A stretch of 64,000 bases of DNA from positions 124,001-188,000 of the forward strand of contig NZ_SELS01000009.1 of the NCBI RefSeq assembly GCF_004197395.1, in the 5' to 3' direction. Below are positions 18,577 to 27,724 of the stretch, in pieces. Made by a program: the position numbers and the translations under genes. Position 1 is the stretch's first letter. Each line of letters opens with the position of its first letter. This stretch comes from Paraburkholderia sp. UYCP14C (GTDB lineage Bacteria > Pseudomonadota > Gammaproteobacteria > Burkholderiales > Burkholderiaceae). The notes under the pieces are model-generated. The model was given only the letters and a program-made list of their open reading frames with translations. It made no database searches and had not been told where the DNA came from.

Positions 18577-18690
18577 ATGAAACACGTGTCGAACAGAAGG
18601 TTCGTGGTTTCAAACGAGCCACTGAACCTGATGCATGTCTTTCATACGACCCGTATGAATGCGCGCGCAATCGACATGCCGTCATGGTAG
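18577..18690 (+). CDS. Candidate 37-residue small protein
   Basis: An ATG at 18577 is preceded by GAGGAGG at optimal spacing, among the best ribosome sites in the window. The frame encodes 37 residues (begins MKHVSNRRFVV, ends IDMPSW) and stops at TAG. It has no hydrophobic helix and no family I recognise. A promoter-like sequence lies about 60 bases upstream. The start signal is the main evidence; the protein could be spurious. Confidence 0.4.
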   Translation: MKHVSNRRFVVSNEPLNLMHVFHTTRMNARAIDMPSW

Positions 18691-18796
18691 ATTTTCAGCG
18701 CTGCCGCGCTGATCGTATGCGCTATCCATAGCGGGCAACCATAGGTCGAAATCCGTTAAGCCTTTCAATTGCAACCGGAATGACTGGAGAACAACA

Positions 18797-19180
18797 ATGC
18801 TTTTCTTTAATGATGGTTTCACATTCCCGAATTTTCTGGCCGACGTTTTCTCCATCTTCATCTTTATCCTGTGGTTCTGGCTGTTGATCACGGTGTCGGG
18901 CGACCTGTTCCGCCGCCATGACGTTTCCGGATGGGGCAAGGTTCTGTGGGTGATCTTCCTCATCGTCCTGCCGTATATCGGCATCTTCGCGTATCTGCTC
19001 ACCCAGCATCGTGGCATGGCGGAACGCAATCAGGAGCGTGCCAAGCAGGCGCGGGAAGATCTGCGCAGTGTGGTGGGCTTCAGTGTCGCCGACGAACTCG
19101 AAAAGCTCGACAAACTGAAAGCGTCGGGTTCCATTTCCGCGGACGAGCACGCGCGGCTTCGCGCGAAGCTCGTGCAGTAA
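18797..19180 (+). CDS. PLDc_N and SHOCT domain membrane protein
   Basis: A 127-residue inner-membrane protein with a GGAG ribosome site. Helices at about 12-34 and 46-67 with the WGKVLWVIFLIVLPYIGIFAY core form a PLDc_N (phospholipase D N-terminal type) domain. The C-terminal 30 residues (ADELEKLDKLKASGSISADE, then a short helix) are a SHOCT oligomerisation motif. Such proteins are common and of unknown function; SHOCT domains usually mediate self-association. Confidence 0.85.
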   Translation: MLFFNDGFTFPNFLADVFSIFIFILWFWLLITVSGDLFRRHDVSGWGKVLWVIFLIVLPYIGIFAYLLTQHRGMAERNQERAKQAREDLRSVVGFSVADELEKLDKLKASGSISADEHARLRAKLVQ

Positions 19181-19382
19181 GCGTCGTCTATCTGACTGCA
19201 GCCAAGGGCGAGCGGGCGCGCAGCCTGTTTCGCCCTGGCTCCCGCGCGCTCAGGGATTCCCAGTTCGACGCGCCATGATCGCAATGCGCGAGCTTGTCGG
19301 CTGCGGCAGGTGACGCCAGGTTTTCGGGCGCATCGCATGCCCGTGACCTGATCGCGTGGATCGAACGTAACGGGAGAAAGCT

Positions 19383-19937
19383 ATGATTAACCGCCTCGCC
19401 CACGTTCCGGACGCTGCCGCGCGAACCGCACGCGCGTCGCTGACTTTGCGCCGCGCCACGCTCACGTGCGTGACGGCGTTGATGCTCACGGCATGCGTGC
19501 AACCGTGGCAGCAATTCCAGGCCGGCCAGGATCAGTCGGCGATCATCGCTCGCATGGGCCAGCCCCGCGAAGTCTACGACCTGCCCGGAGGCGGCCGCCG
19601 ACTGATGTGGCCGACCCAGCCGATGGGCTCGACCACCGTCGCGGCCGACATCGACGCTTCCGGCAAGATCGTGAACGTGCGTCAGGTTTTGCAGTTGAGC
19701 GAATTCAATCGCGCGGAGATCGGCAAATGGACGCGCAACGATGTGCTGATCAATTTCGGCCGGCCCGTGCAAACGCAGTTTTTCCGGCTCTCGCAACGCG
19801 AAGTCTGGTCATACCGTTACACCGAAAACAACATCAACCCCATGCTGTTCAATTTTGCGTTCGACACCAACGGCGTGTTGCGCGAGACGCAGCGCACGCC
19901 TGATCCACTGCGAGATCGCGATTTGCGGCGATTCTGA
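19383..19937 (+). CDS. Outer-membrane lipoprotein, SmpA/BamE-like fold
   Basis: A 184-residue lipoprotein: lipobox LTAC with Cys38 after a long basic N-region. The body resembles the SmpA/OmlA domain (QDQSAIIARMGQPREVYDL, then LRETQRTPD at the end), with a repeated beta-hairpin (GGGRRLMWPTQPMGST and FFRLSQREVWSYRYTEN). The ribosome site GGGAGAAAG is good. It is not the housekeeping BamE, which is shorter, but a paralogue of unknown role. Its stop is 8 bases from the stop of the convergent PLD gene. Confidence 0.75.
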   Translation: MINRLAHVPDAAARTARASLTLRRATLTCVTALMLTACVQPWQQFQAGQDQSAIIARMGQPREVYDLPGGGRRLMWPTQPMGSTTVAADIDASGKIVNVRQVLQLSEFNRAEIGKWTRNDVLINFGRPVQTQFFRLSQREVWSYRYTENNINPMLFNFAFDTNGVLRETQRTPDPLRDRDLRRF

Positions 19938-19945
19938 ACTGCCGC

Positions 19946-21532
19946 CTACAGCAACGACTCAATTGGCATAATCGACAGCATCCACACGCCGAGGCGTGCG
20001 TACCACGTCGTATTCGGTTCGGTGTTGTAACGGGTTTCGACGTCGCCGTTGGTTTCGATCCAGTACAGCTTGCCGTTTTCGTCGAGATGCACTGAATACG
20101 CGACTTTCGGCAGCAGCGCGAGAAACTTGCGATCGACCCGCGTCGCGAGCTCGGGGCTGTCGATCACGAGGCCCAGCTCGGTATTCAGATGCGCGGAACG
20201 CGGATCGAAGTTGAACGAACCGACGAAGACCCGCTCGGAATCCACGATGAAAGTCTTCGCATGCAAGCTCGACCCGGAGCTGCCGAACGGCCCCGGGGAC
20301 TGTTCTTTCTTGTAGGTGACGCCCGCCACGCGCCTTAATTCATACAGATGCACGCCGTTTTGCAGCAATTCGACGCGCCGCCTCATATAGCCCGAGTGCA
20401 CGGCGGCGACATCGGTCGCTTCGAGCGCGTTCGTCAGCACGCGCACATCGACGCCTTGGGCGGCGAGCCCGCTCAGATACTGCGTGCCCGTGCCCGCCGG
20501 CACGAAGTACGGCGATACGAGATCGAGCGACTTGGTCGGCTGGCCCATCACTTCGCGTAGCTGGTGGGAAATCAGCGCTTCCGGCGGGGCGTCGTTCAGA
20601 CCTTTCGCGGGGTCGTCGCTGATCATCTTCGTTTTGGCCCAGTCGAGCGGCAGCTTGTCGTCGAGCAGGCTCTGCACGACGCGCGGACCGCGCAGCGCTT
20701 CCTTATACTCCGCGGCGGCAGGATCCTGCTCGATCGACTGCGCATCACGCTCCAGCGCGGCCAGCTCATCGACGCTCTCATGCGGCAGGATCTTCTCGAC
20801 CGGATACGCCGACGCGCTTGCCCAATAGCGGTCGAAGTCGCGCGACACGTCGGCCGCGGCCGGTCCGATCGCGAGGACGTCGAGGTCGGCGAAGACGACG
20901 CCGTCGGTGGCATCGAAGTACTCGTCGCCGATGTTGCGGCCGCCGAGGATCGTCGCGGTGGCGTCGGCGGTCAGGGACTTGTTGTGCATGCGCCGGTTGG
21001 CGCGCGGAAAGTCGGTCACGAAGCCGAGGAACTTCGGGCTGCGCACGACGAACGGGTTGAACAGCCGCACCTCGATGTTCGGATGCGAGTTGAGCGCAGA
21101 GAGTGTCGGGTCGAGCGCGGTGGCGATACCGAGATCGTCGAGCAGCAGGCGCACCCGCACGCCCCGGTCCGCCGCTTCATGGATCTGTTCGAGCAGCAGC
21201 GTGCCGGTCAGGTCGCCGCGCCAGATGTAGTACTGGATGTCGAGCGTGCGTTGCGCGGAACGGATCAGGTCCATGCGCGCGGCAAACGCGGCATGCGCAT
21301 CCGCCAACGGATAGATGCCCGCCAGCCCCGGGTGCGCGGCGAGCTCGGGCGCGACTGCGCGACCGAGATCCGTGGTGGCCGCCACCGCGGGCGACAACGC
21401 TTGCGACTCCGTGCGATCCTCGAGCGACGGCAACCCCGCGCAGCCGGCAAGCAGGCCAGCGCACAGCAGCGCGCAGAGCGCGCCCCTCCATCGACGATGC
21501 GGCAACAGCGGGTGGTGTGTCTGCGCTTGCAT
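19946..21532 (-). CDS. Phospholipase D family lipoprotein, cardiolipin synthase (ClsC-like)
   Basis: A protein of about 528 residues with two HKD active sites: HNKSLTADATATILGGRN in the first half and HAKTFIVDSERVFVGSFNFD in the second. This is the cardiolipin synthase C-like group that transfers phosphatidyl groups between lipids. I take the ATG at 21532 because it gives a lipoprotein signal (LLAGC, Cys31); an ATG 17 codons upstream is possible. It faces the CREST-type gene across a 220-base divergent gap and may share envelope-lipid function with it. Confidence 0.85.
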   Translation of the reverse strand: MQAQTHHPLLPHRRWRGALCALLCAGLLAGCAGLPSLEDRTESQALSPAVAATTDLGRAVAPELAAHPGLAGIYPLADAHAAFAARMDLIRSAQRTLDIQYYIWRGDLTGTLLLEQIHEAADRGVRVRLLLDDLGIATALDPTLSALNSHPNIEVRLFNPFVVRSPKFLGFVTDFPRANRRMHNKSLTADATATILGGRNIGDEYFDATDGVVFADLDVLAIGPAAADVSRDFDRYWASASAYPVEKILPHESVDELAALERDAQSIEQDPAAAEYKEALRGPRVVQSLLDDKLPLDWAKTKMISDDPAKGLNDAPPEALISHQLREVMGQPTKSLDLVSPYFVPAGTGTQYLSGLAAQGVDVRVLTNALEATDVAAVHSGYMRRRVELLQNGVHLYELRRVAGVTYKKEQSPGPFGSSGSSLHAKTFIVDSERVFVGSFNFDPRSAHLNTELGLVIDSPELATRVDRKFLALLPKVAYSVHLDENGKLYWIETNGDVETRYNTEPNTTWYARLGVWMLSIMPIESLL

Positions 21533-21752
21533 GGAGTCCAGGTCTTCCTTTGGGGCGCGGGCATTCTTGCACGCAGCTTGCATTGGTTGAGAAGAATACT
21601 ATGAGCGCATGCTTATCGGTGCGCCGCCCGACGCTCTTGTTGCACAAAGCGCTTTGTCCGATGATACGGGCAGGCTGCGTGAATTCGAACCGGGCCAGGC
21701 CGGCCGCGCATCGGTGCGTTCGAGCGTTTCGCCCACTCTGGAGTCGAGCAAC

Positions 21753-22541
21753 GTGAAGATCTCCCGCCTGCTGCTTGCTAGCGTGCTGCTTTTCGTGGTG
21801 GGCAGCGCGCTGCAAATGATATGGCCGCTCGCGCAGCCCGCTTCCTATCACCACTTCGCCGATCAACGCTCGCTGGGGCCGCTGCACAATGCAGCGGACG
21901 TGCTGTCGAACCTCGTCATTCTGATCGCGGGCTTGCTCAGTCTGCGTTGGGTCGGGCGGCATGCGTCGAACCAGCCGGCGCAATTCCCCGGCATGGTCGT
22001 GGCGGCGTTCGGCCTGCTCTTCACCGCGTTCGGCTCGGCTTACTATCACATGACGCCGAACGATGCGACGCTAGTCTGGGATCGCCTGCCGATGACGATC
22101 GTGTTCGCCGGCATTCTCGCGATGTTATGGACGGCGTGGAGCGGACAGCGCGTCGGCTGGGCGCAGATGCTGATCATCGTGGTCGTGTCGCCCGCCACCG
22201 TCGGCTACTGGCTCGTGTTCAACAGCCTGTGGCCGTATGCGATTCTGCAGTTCGGCGGGCTCATGCTGATCGTCGGCATGACGCTCACGCGCAAGGTGGA
22301 CGGCGTGATCGCATGGACGCTCGTGATCGTCTTCTACGGGGTGGCGAAGATTTTCGAAAGCCTCGATTGGCAGATCTGGGAGCTCACGCATCACGTGATC
22401 GCCGGCCATGCGTTGAAGCATGTGTCGAGCGGTCTCGCCGGCGCGTCGATGATTCTGGTCGCGAACGCGACGCCGCGCTCCGCCGTGGGCATCGTGCCGC
22501 GGCGGCCGGGCGGGATCGGGCATTCGGGTACGTCGCGCTGA
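21753..22541 (+). CDS. Seven-helix membrane protein, CREST-superfamily (alkaline ceramidase-like) candidate
   Basis: I place the start at a GTG (21753) preceded by GGAG, at the edge of the first helix; an ATG at 21609 would add 48 unstructured residues. About seven hydrophobic helices follow. The spaced residues SAYYH, a following WDRLP Asp and the late motif HALKH match the Ser/His/Asp/HxxxH zinc-site layout of the CREST superfamily (alkaline ceramidases, PAQR receptors, Per1). That suggests a membrane-embedded metal-dependent lipid hydrolase; this is a motif-level call only. It is divergent from the PLD-type gene. Confidence 0.6.
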   Translation: MKISRLLLASVLLFVVGSALQMIWPLAQPASYHHFADQRSLGPLHNAADVLSNLVILIAGLLSLRWVGRHASNQPAQFPGMVVAAFGLLFTAFGSAYYHMTPNDATLVWDRLPMTIVFAGILAMLWTAWSGQRVGWAQMLIIVVVSPATVGYWLVFNSLWPYAILQFGGLMLIVGMTLTRKVDGVIAWTLVIVFYGVAKIFESLDWQIWELTHHVIAGHALKHVSSGLAGASMILVANATPRSAVGIVPRRPGGIGHSGTSR

Positions 22542-22575
22542 AGCCACGCCACGGCGAACCAACTGGCGTGGCTTC
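22540..22575. terminator. Hairpin between convergent genes
   Basis: A 12-bp perfect stem (22540-22551 with 22564-22575) and a 12-base loop lie exactly between the stop codons of two convergent genes. The stem overlaps the upstream stop codon. It could stop transcription from both sides, but there is no T run on either strand. Confidence 0.5.
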
Positions 22576-22584
22576 CTGCAGACC

Positions 22585-23898
22585 TCACTGCGGTTCGTAC
22601 CACGAATACGTCGCCAATGTGCTTACCGGCGGCGTGCCGATCTGCAGCGTGATGTCGCGCAGCGACGTCAACTCGATACTGCGCAGGTCGCCCATATAGC
22701 GGCGCGAATCGCCGTTGTCGTTGATATACGCGACCACGTTGCCCATGATGCCCGCGACGTTCGTGTTGGTCAGCGGCTCGCCCCAGATATCGAAGAAGTC
22801 GCCGAGCGTGTAGGTCTTCTCGCTCGGCGCCTCGATATGGATGATGCCGGTGTTGTCGTGCGTATGCATCTCATACGTGCATTGCGACAGGATGCCGACC
22901 TGCGCCGGCAATGCGAGCCACTGGCCGTCCTTGATGATCGCGAGGTGCGCGTGCACGTGATACAGCACGCTCATGTTCGGTGCGCAGGTCAGGCCATCGA
23001 CCGGCGTGCCGGTGCCGCCCGCCGAGGTGGTGCCGTTCGGCCAGGACGACGAGCCGACGACGCCTCCGTAGACGAGCGAGATCGGGTTCGGGTCGAACGG
23101 CGGCGGATTGGTCCACGTGTAGGTGGGCACTTGCGTGACTGGCGTGCCGACCATGATGGTGATTTCGTCGTGAGGCTTCAGCACGAGGCTCGCGGGCGCG
23201 CCCGTGTATTGCGTGAGCGTGCCGCCGTCGTTCACGTAGATCGCGATCGGCGCGCCCGTCAGCCCCGCAATGTTCGACGCGCTCAGCGGCTCGCCCCAGA
23301 TCGAGAAGAACTGGCCGAGCGTATAGGTCGCGCCGGTCGTCGCGTCCATATGAATCTTGCCGCTCGAATCGACCGTGTGCACCGGATACGCGCAGCCCGT
23401 CGGCCTGGCCATGGTCGGCTCGACCATGCCGATGTTGGGCGGCAGCGTCAGTAGCTGCCCGTTCTGGTAGATCGACACATGCGCATACGTGTACGCGGTG
23501 CTGCGCAACGCGCAGTTCAATCCGCCGACGGCCTGACCGCTTCCGCCCGCTGCCGTGACGCCCGCGGGCCAGATGGCGGCGCCGAGTGTCGTGCCGTCGA
23601 GGATCGGCGTCGCGGCGGCGAGCTTCGGCGTCGTGCCGCTCGCGTCGGATGCGCCCGACGGGCTCGAAGCCGGGGCCGGACTCGATGCCGGGGCCGGACT
23701 CGATGCCGGCGTCGAACTCGACGCGGGAGCCGGACTCGATGCGGGGGTCGAACTCGATGCGGGCGTGGTCGCACCGGCCGCGCCGTTCGCGCCGGTGCTG
23801 CCCGGGTCCGCGCCGCTACCGCCACCACCACCGCCACAAGCGGCGACTGTCAACATCAGACCCATTGCGACGAATCGCGACCCCAGCCGTTGCAGCAT
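22585..23898 (-). CDS. Lipoprotein with two tandem His-rich domains on a PASS-repeat stalk
   Basis: A protein of about 437 residues. Start at 23898 (GGAG at good spacing; another ATG is 4 codons upstream). Cys21 is the lipid anchor (VAACGG). Residues 25-85 are a low-complexity Pro/Ala/Ser stalk. Two homologous domains of about 165 residues follow. The second has a His-dense core, YHVHAHLAII, MHTHDNTGIIHIE and LGDFFDIWGEPL. The first has the same frame but weaker ligands, AHVSIY, VHTVDSSGKIHMD and LGQFFSIWGEPL. I do not know a named family; the His pattern suggests metal binding. It is exported and probably surface or periplasm facing. Confidence 0.75.
   Translation of the reverse strand: MLQRLGSRFVAMGLMLTVAACGGGGGGSGADPGSTGANGAAGATTPASSSTPASSPAPASSSTPASSPAPASSPAPASSPSGASDASGTTPKLAAATPILDGTTLGAAIWPAGVTAAGGSGQAVGGLNCALRSTAYTYAHVSIYQNGQLLTLPPNIGMVEPTMARPTGCAYPVHTVDSSGKIHMDATTGATYTLGQFFSIWGEPLSASNIAGLTGAPIAIYVNDGGTLTQYTGAPASLVLKPHDEITIMVGTPVTQVPTYTWTNPPPFDPNPISLVYGGVVGSSSWPNGTTSAGGTGTPVDGLTCAPNMSVLYHVHAHLAIIKDGQWLALPAQVGILSQCTYEMHTHDNTGIIHIEAPSEKTYTLGDFFDIWGEPLTNTNVAGIMGNVVAYINDNGDSRRYMGDLRSIELTSLRDITLQIGTPPVSTLATYSWYEPQ
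23672..23761 (-). repeat. Five 18-bp tandem repeats encoding the PASS stalk
   Basis: Five consecutive 18-base units with a few substitutions lie inside the lipoprotein gene, each coding for six Pro/Ala/Ser/Thr residues. A partial unit precedes them. Because the unit is a multiple of three, copy-number slippage would change stalk length without a frameshift. Confidence 0.8.
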
Positions 23899-24373
23899 CT
23901 CGTTCTCCATACCGTGAAGTGAGAGGGATGCGTGCAGCGGACATCACGCACAGACATCGTGCGGACATCGCACCGCCACGCGCGGCGCGGGCTTCACTGC
24001 GTGGATTTGGGCAAGCGCTGCCACCGCGTGGCGCGGGCGCTCGCGTCGGATCACGTCAGGGTATTGAAACCAATTAGCCCAGCGTAGCAGATGGGTTTCA
24101 CGAGCGAATCCGGCGCATCACAACGATTCGCGACATTCTGCTGGCGCATTTCGAGGTGTGAGCCCGCCAGTTTTCCGAGTTTGCCGACGAAACGATCTGG
24201 CGCGCTTTTTATGTGAGCTGTCATCGTTCTGTGCGAAGATCGGTGCTGTCCATCGCGCGACCCGCTCTGCAAGCGGTCGTACGGCGGGCGCGTGCGCGGC
24301 CGTCGCCTGACCTCGGGTGAGCCTCGAGTGGCTCTGCGGCGCACCTGTTTGCGGATTCATGGAGCTTTGACCA
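23899..24373. other. Intergenic region with divergent promoters
   Basis: This gap lies between the minus-strand lipoprotein gene and the plus-strand permease, so both promoters should be inside it. A less GC-rich patch at about 24055-24240 is the likeliest place. I see no gene, repeat or clear promoter box. Confidence 0.4.
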
Positions 24374-25447
24374 ATGACCGACAGATTGCAAGCGTCCGTA
24401 TGCGTAGTGGTGCTGCTGCTGATTGTGGGCTGGGTGCTATTTATAGGGCGCGCAGTTTTCGTGCCGATCGTGTTCGGCGCGATCGCGGTATACGTGGTGG
24501 TCGACTTCACGCGGCTGCTGCAACGTATCCCGGTGATCGGTCCGCGGCTGCCGGTGCAGTTGCGCTACGGACTGTCGATGTTCCTGATCGGCGCCGCGAT
24601 CTTCTTCGCGGTCGACATGCTCGTCGCGAACTACGACGCGCTCGTCGCGCTCGCACCGCGCTACCAGGACTCGGTCCTGCTGATGATCCACAAGATCTCG
24701 ACGCTGCTGCACCTCGAAAGCGAGCCGACCTGGGAGTCGCTGCGGCGGAACATACTCGCGCAGTTGAACATTCAGGCGATGGTGACCGGCATGCTGACGT
24801 CGCTGTCGTCGGTGATCATCGATCTCTTCGTGATCGTGCTGTATGCGAGTTTCCTGCTGGTCGAGCGTCGGACCTTCGGCGACAAGCTGACGAACATGAC
24901 GGCTGATTCGACCAACGCGGCACGCATCCGCGGCGTGGTCACCGACATCAACCGGCGCATTGGCGCTTACCTCGCGCTGAAGACGTTTCTCGGCGTGCTG
25001 CTCGGTGGGATCTGCTGGCTCGCGATGCGCAGCGTCGGCCTCGAGTTCGCCGGGCTGTGGGCGATCCTGACCGCGCTGCTCAACTACGTGCCCTATATCG
25101 GCTCGGTGCTCGCGATCGTGTTCCCGGTGCTGATGTCGGTGTTGCAATTCGGCGACCTGAATTCGTTCCTCGTCGTGCTGTTGTCGCTGACCGCGATTCA
25201 CTTCGTGATCGGCAATATTCTCGATCCGTATCTGACGGGCAACTCCCTGAACCTGAGCCCGTTCGCGATTCTCGCGAGCATGGCGGTGTGGTCGGCGTTG
25301 TGGGGCGTGCCCGGCGCCTTTCTCGCGGTGCCGATCACCGCCAGCATGACGATCATTTTCTCCGAGTTCGAAATGACGCGGCCGGTTGCGGTGCTGCTGT
25401 CGAAAAACGGCCGGCTCACTTACGGCAAGACCGAGCAGACCGCGTGA
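24374..25447 (+). CDS. AI-2E family transporter (PerM/TqsA-like membrane protein)
   Basis: A 357-residue inner-membrane protein with about eight helices. The central soluble portion around residues 75-140 is followed by the family core KTFLGVLLGGICWLAMR and FAGLWAILTALLNYVPYIGS, then ILDPYLTGNSLNLSPF and WGVPGAFLAVPI. These are diagnostic of the AI-2E/PerM family. Members have been linked to autoinducer-2 export or sodium/proton antiport; which applies here cannot be told. It appears to be a single-gene transcript. Confidence 0.9.
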   Translation: MTDRLQASVCVVVLLLIVGWVLFIGRAVFVPIVFGAIAVYVVVDFTRLLQRIPVIGPRLPVQLRYGLSMFLIGAAIFFAVDMLVANYDALVALAPRYQDSVLLMIHKISTLLHLESEPTWESLRRNILAQLNIQAMVTGMLTSLSSVIIDLFVIVLYASFLLVERRTFGDKLTNMTADSTNAARIRGVVTDINRRIGAYLALKTFLGVLLGGICWLAMRSVGLEFAGLWAILTALLNYVPYIGSVLAIVFPVLMSVLQFGDLNSFLVVLLSLTAIHFVIGNILDPYLTGNSLNLSPFAILASMAVWSALWGVPGAFLAVPITASMTIIFSEFEMTRPVAVLLSKNGRLTYGKTEQTA

Positions 25448-25510
25448 AGCGGCCGCCACGGTAGCGTCCGCCGTGACGAGCGTGTCGTCCACCCAGCGCA
25501 AGAAATGAAA

Positions 25511-25542
25511 ACGGCCCGCGCGGAATAGTCCGCGCGGGCCGT
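25511..25542 (-). terminator. Strong hairpin terminator of the GH28 gene
   Basis: A perfect 14-bp GC-rich stem (25511-25524 with 25529-25542) has a 4-base loop. On the minus strand it is followed by TTTTCATTT, so it is oriented to end the polygalacturonase transcript. It may also stop the convergent permease transcript. Confidence 0.85.
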
Positions 25543-25609
25543 CGAATGAAACACGTCTACCTCAAGGCGTGCGGCTTAGCGCCGCCGCACGCCGTTGCCA
25601 GCTTACTGC

Positions 25610-27724
25610 TTACTGCGAAGAACCCGCCCACGTCTGGCCGGTCGTCGACGAATCGCCGATTGCCGGGAAGTCGACGTACGCGGCGCTGCAATCGACCGCT
25701 TTCTTGGTCGACAGCGACTGCGACGCGGAGCCGTTCAGGACGACACGGTTCGCGGTCGATGGGAAGATCGGCAGGTTCACGTTGTCGAGCGTCAGATTCG
25801 CATCCGATGTGGTGACCGCGACGTTCTCCGGCGAGTCGGCCAGCACGTTGGTGAGCGTCATGCCGAGCGGAATCTGCGCGTGCGCGATGCCGCCCGAGTT
25901 CGCCTCGAAGCCCTCGAAGATCGCAGACGTAGTACCGATGATGTGGATGTTCGACAGCGTGATGGCATGGAAGTCCGGATAGAGCGGCGAAGTCGGATTC
26001 GGCAGTGCCTTCGTGCTGTAGTACGGCGTGAACAACAGCGCCTGGCCGCTATTGCGGATACAGATGTCGTTGTAGTTGATGTTCGTCACGAGACCGCCGC
26101 GCGCCCAGTCGGACTTGATGCGCAGCGCCTGCTCGGAGCCATCGAACGAGTTGTCGTACACCTGCACGTTCGTCACGCCCGCATTGGTTTCGCTGCCGAC
26201 CGACACGCCGTGGCCCGCGTAGATATGGTTGTGCGCAATGACAAAACCATACTTGCGATCGGTCGCGACGTCGCGATTGCCGTCGATGCCGTACAGGCCC
26301 GAACCCGCCGGGCTCGGGTTGTTCGAACCCTTGATCGCAATGTCGTCGTCGCCGGTGCTGATGTAGTTGTAGGCGAACACGACGTTCTTCAGGTAGCCGT
26401 CGAACGCGATCTTGCCGGCCGACGAAGTCGTGGTGCTGCCGGTCGACAGCGCTTGCGTGGCCGTCTTCGAAGCCGAACCCGGGTCGAACGCGTCGGTGTT
26501 CTTCGCGGTATCGACGGTCGGCACCATGCCCAGGTAGTTCGGGTTGCCGTTACCAGCCGGGTTCGCCGATGCCGATGCCGACGGCGTCTGCACCTTGACG
26601 TTCCACACCGTGAGGCCGTCCACACCGCTCGGTACCACGTGGAAGTTCGCGCTGTTGTTCAGCGTGATGCCGAACAGCGTCAGGTTCTTCGCGTAGTTGA
26701 ACACCATCATGCGGAAGTTCGACTGCGAGCCGACGCCGGTCGTGCCGTTTTCGACCATGTTGCCGAGCCACGCGAGATCCCACCACGTCATGTGACGCGC
26801 GGAAGCCTTCGAGTTCACGAAGGTGCCGCCGTCGTCGCAAGCAGTTCCGTCCGCGGCTTGAGTCCCCGCCTTATACGCGACGTACGTGTTGGTGCAGCTC
26901 AGGTCGACGCGCATCAGCGGGTAGAGGCTGTTCGAGCTGACGATTTCCGATGCCGCACGACTATCGATCGTGCCGCCGCCGACCACCGCCGAGTTGACGA
27001 GGTATTGGCCGGTGATCAGCGCCGTGCAATTGCCCGAGCTGCCCGCCTTGGTCGAACTGACGGCTGTGTTCGCGCAGTACGGTCCGGCCGGGTTCGGCGA
27101 ATAGGCCATCACGTCACGCGTCGCGTAGACGGTCACGCCGTTGTCGATCCACAGCGTGACGCCCGAGGGCAGCGTCAGCGGACCCGTGATGAACGCGTTG
27201 CCCGCGCCGGTGCTCGAGACGACGAGGCGCACCGCGAACTTCGTCGCACGATACTGCGAGCCCGCGAGCGTTTGCGCCGACGCGCCCTTGATGTTGACGT
27301 TCGGCACGGCGGCCGCGGTTTGCGACGCGACTGCCGCAGCGTCAGCCGCGTAGATCTTGGCGCCGACCTCGGCGTCCACAGCGGCGCCGCAGGCGTCGAG
27401 CGCGGCCTGGATGCGCGCCTGGTCCGGATTCAGGATCGCCGACGTAGTGCCGTTGTCGGCTTCAGGTCCCAGTGCGCCGCTCGGCTGACTCACGAGGTTG
27501 TTGCTGGCTTCGAGGGTGCTGCAGACCTGAGCGGCGGTAGGCAGTTGCGGAGCCGCGGGCAGATCGGCGTCGCTGGTCGTGGTGCCGACCTGGAAGTTGG
27601 AAGGCGCGGCCGATACCGGCGCCGCGGTGCTGCTGGTGCTCGACGCGGGCGGCGCATTGTCGCCGCTGCCGCAGGCTGCGAGCAGCGCGGTCAGGCAGGT
27701 TATGACGGTGACTCTGTAGAGCAT
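25610..27724 (-). CDS. Glycoside hydrolase family 28 (polygalacturonase-like) lipoprotein
   Basis: A protein of about 704 residues, starting at the ATG at 27724 with AAAGGA upstream; a longer frame adds 46 unlikely residues. Cys18 is a lipobox anchor (LLAACG). After a 130-residue linker region comes a right-handed beta-helix with all GH28 motifs: NTDAFDPGS, STGDDDIAIKGS (the catalytic Asp pair), GHGVSVGSE and RIKS. It should hydrolyse pectin-like galacturonans at the cell surface or periplasm. The size exceeds usual family members (about 400-500) because of the N-terminal part. It is a monocistronic gene with operator-like repeats upstream and a strong terminator. Confidence 0.92.
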   Translation of the reverse strand: MLYRVTVITCLTALLAACGSGDNAPPASSTSSTAAPVSAAPSNFQVGTTTSDADLPAAPQLPTAAQVCSTLEASNNLVSQPSGALGPEADNGTTSAILNPDQARIQAALDACGAAVDAEVGAKIYAADAAAVASQTAAAVPNVNIKGASAQTLAGSQYRATKFAVRLVVSSTGAGNAFITGPLTLPSGVTLWIDNGVTVYATRDVMAYSPNPAGPYCANTAVSSTKAGSSGNCTALITGQYLVNSAVVGGGTIDSRAASEIVSSNSLYPLMRVDLSCTNTYVAYKAGTQAADGTACDDGGTFVNSKASARHMTWWDLAWLGNMVENGTTGVGSQSNFRMMVFNYAKNLTLFGITLNNSANFHVVPSGVDGLTVWNVKVQTPSASASANPAGNGNPNYLGMVPTVDTAKNTDAFDPGSASKTATQALSTGSTTTSSAGKIAFDGYLKNVVFAYNYISTGDDDIAIKGSNNPSPAGSGLYGIDGNRDVATDRKYGFVIAHNHIYAGHGVSVGSETNAGVTNVQVYDNSFDGSEQALRIKSDWARGGLVTNINYNDICIRNSGQALLFTPYYSTKALPNPTSPLYPDFHAITLSNIHIIGTTSAIFEGFEANSGGIAHAQIPLGMTLTNVLADSPENVAVTTSDANLTLDNVNLPIFPSTANRVVLNGSASQSLSTKKAVDCSAAYVDFPAIGDSSTTGQTWAGSSQ

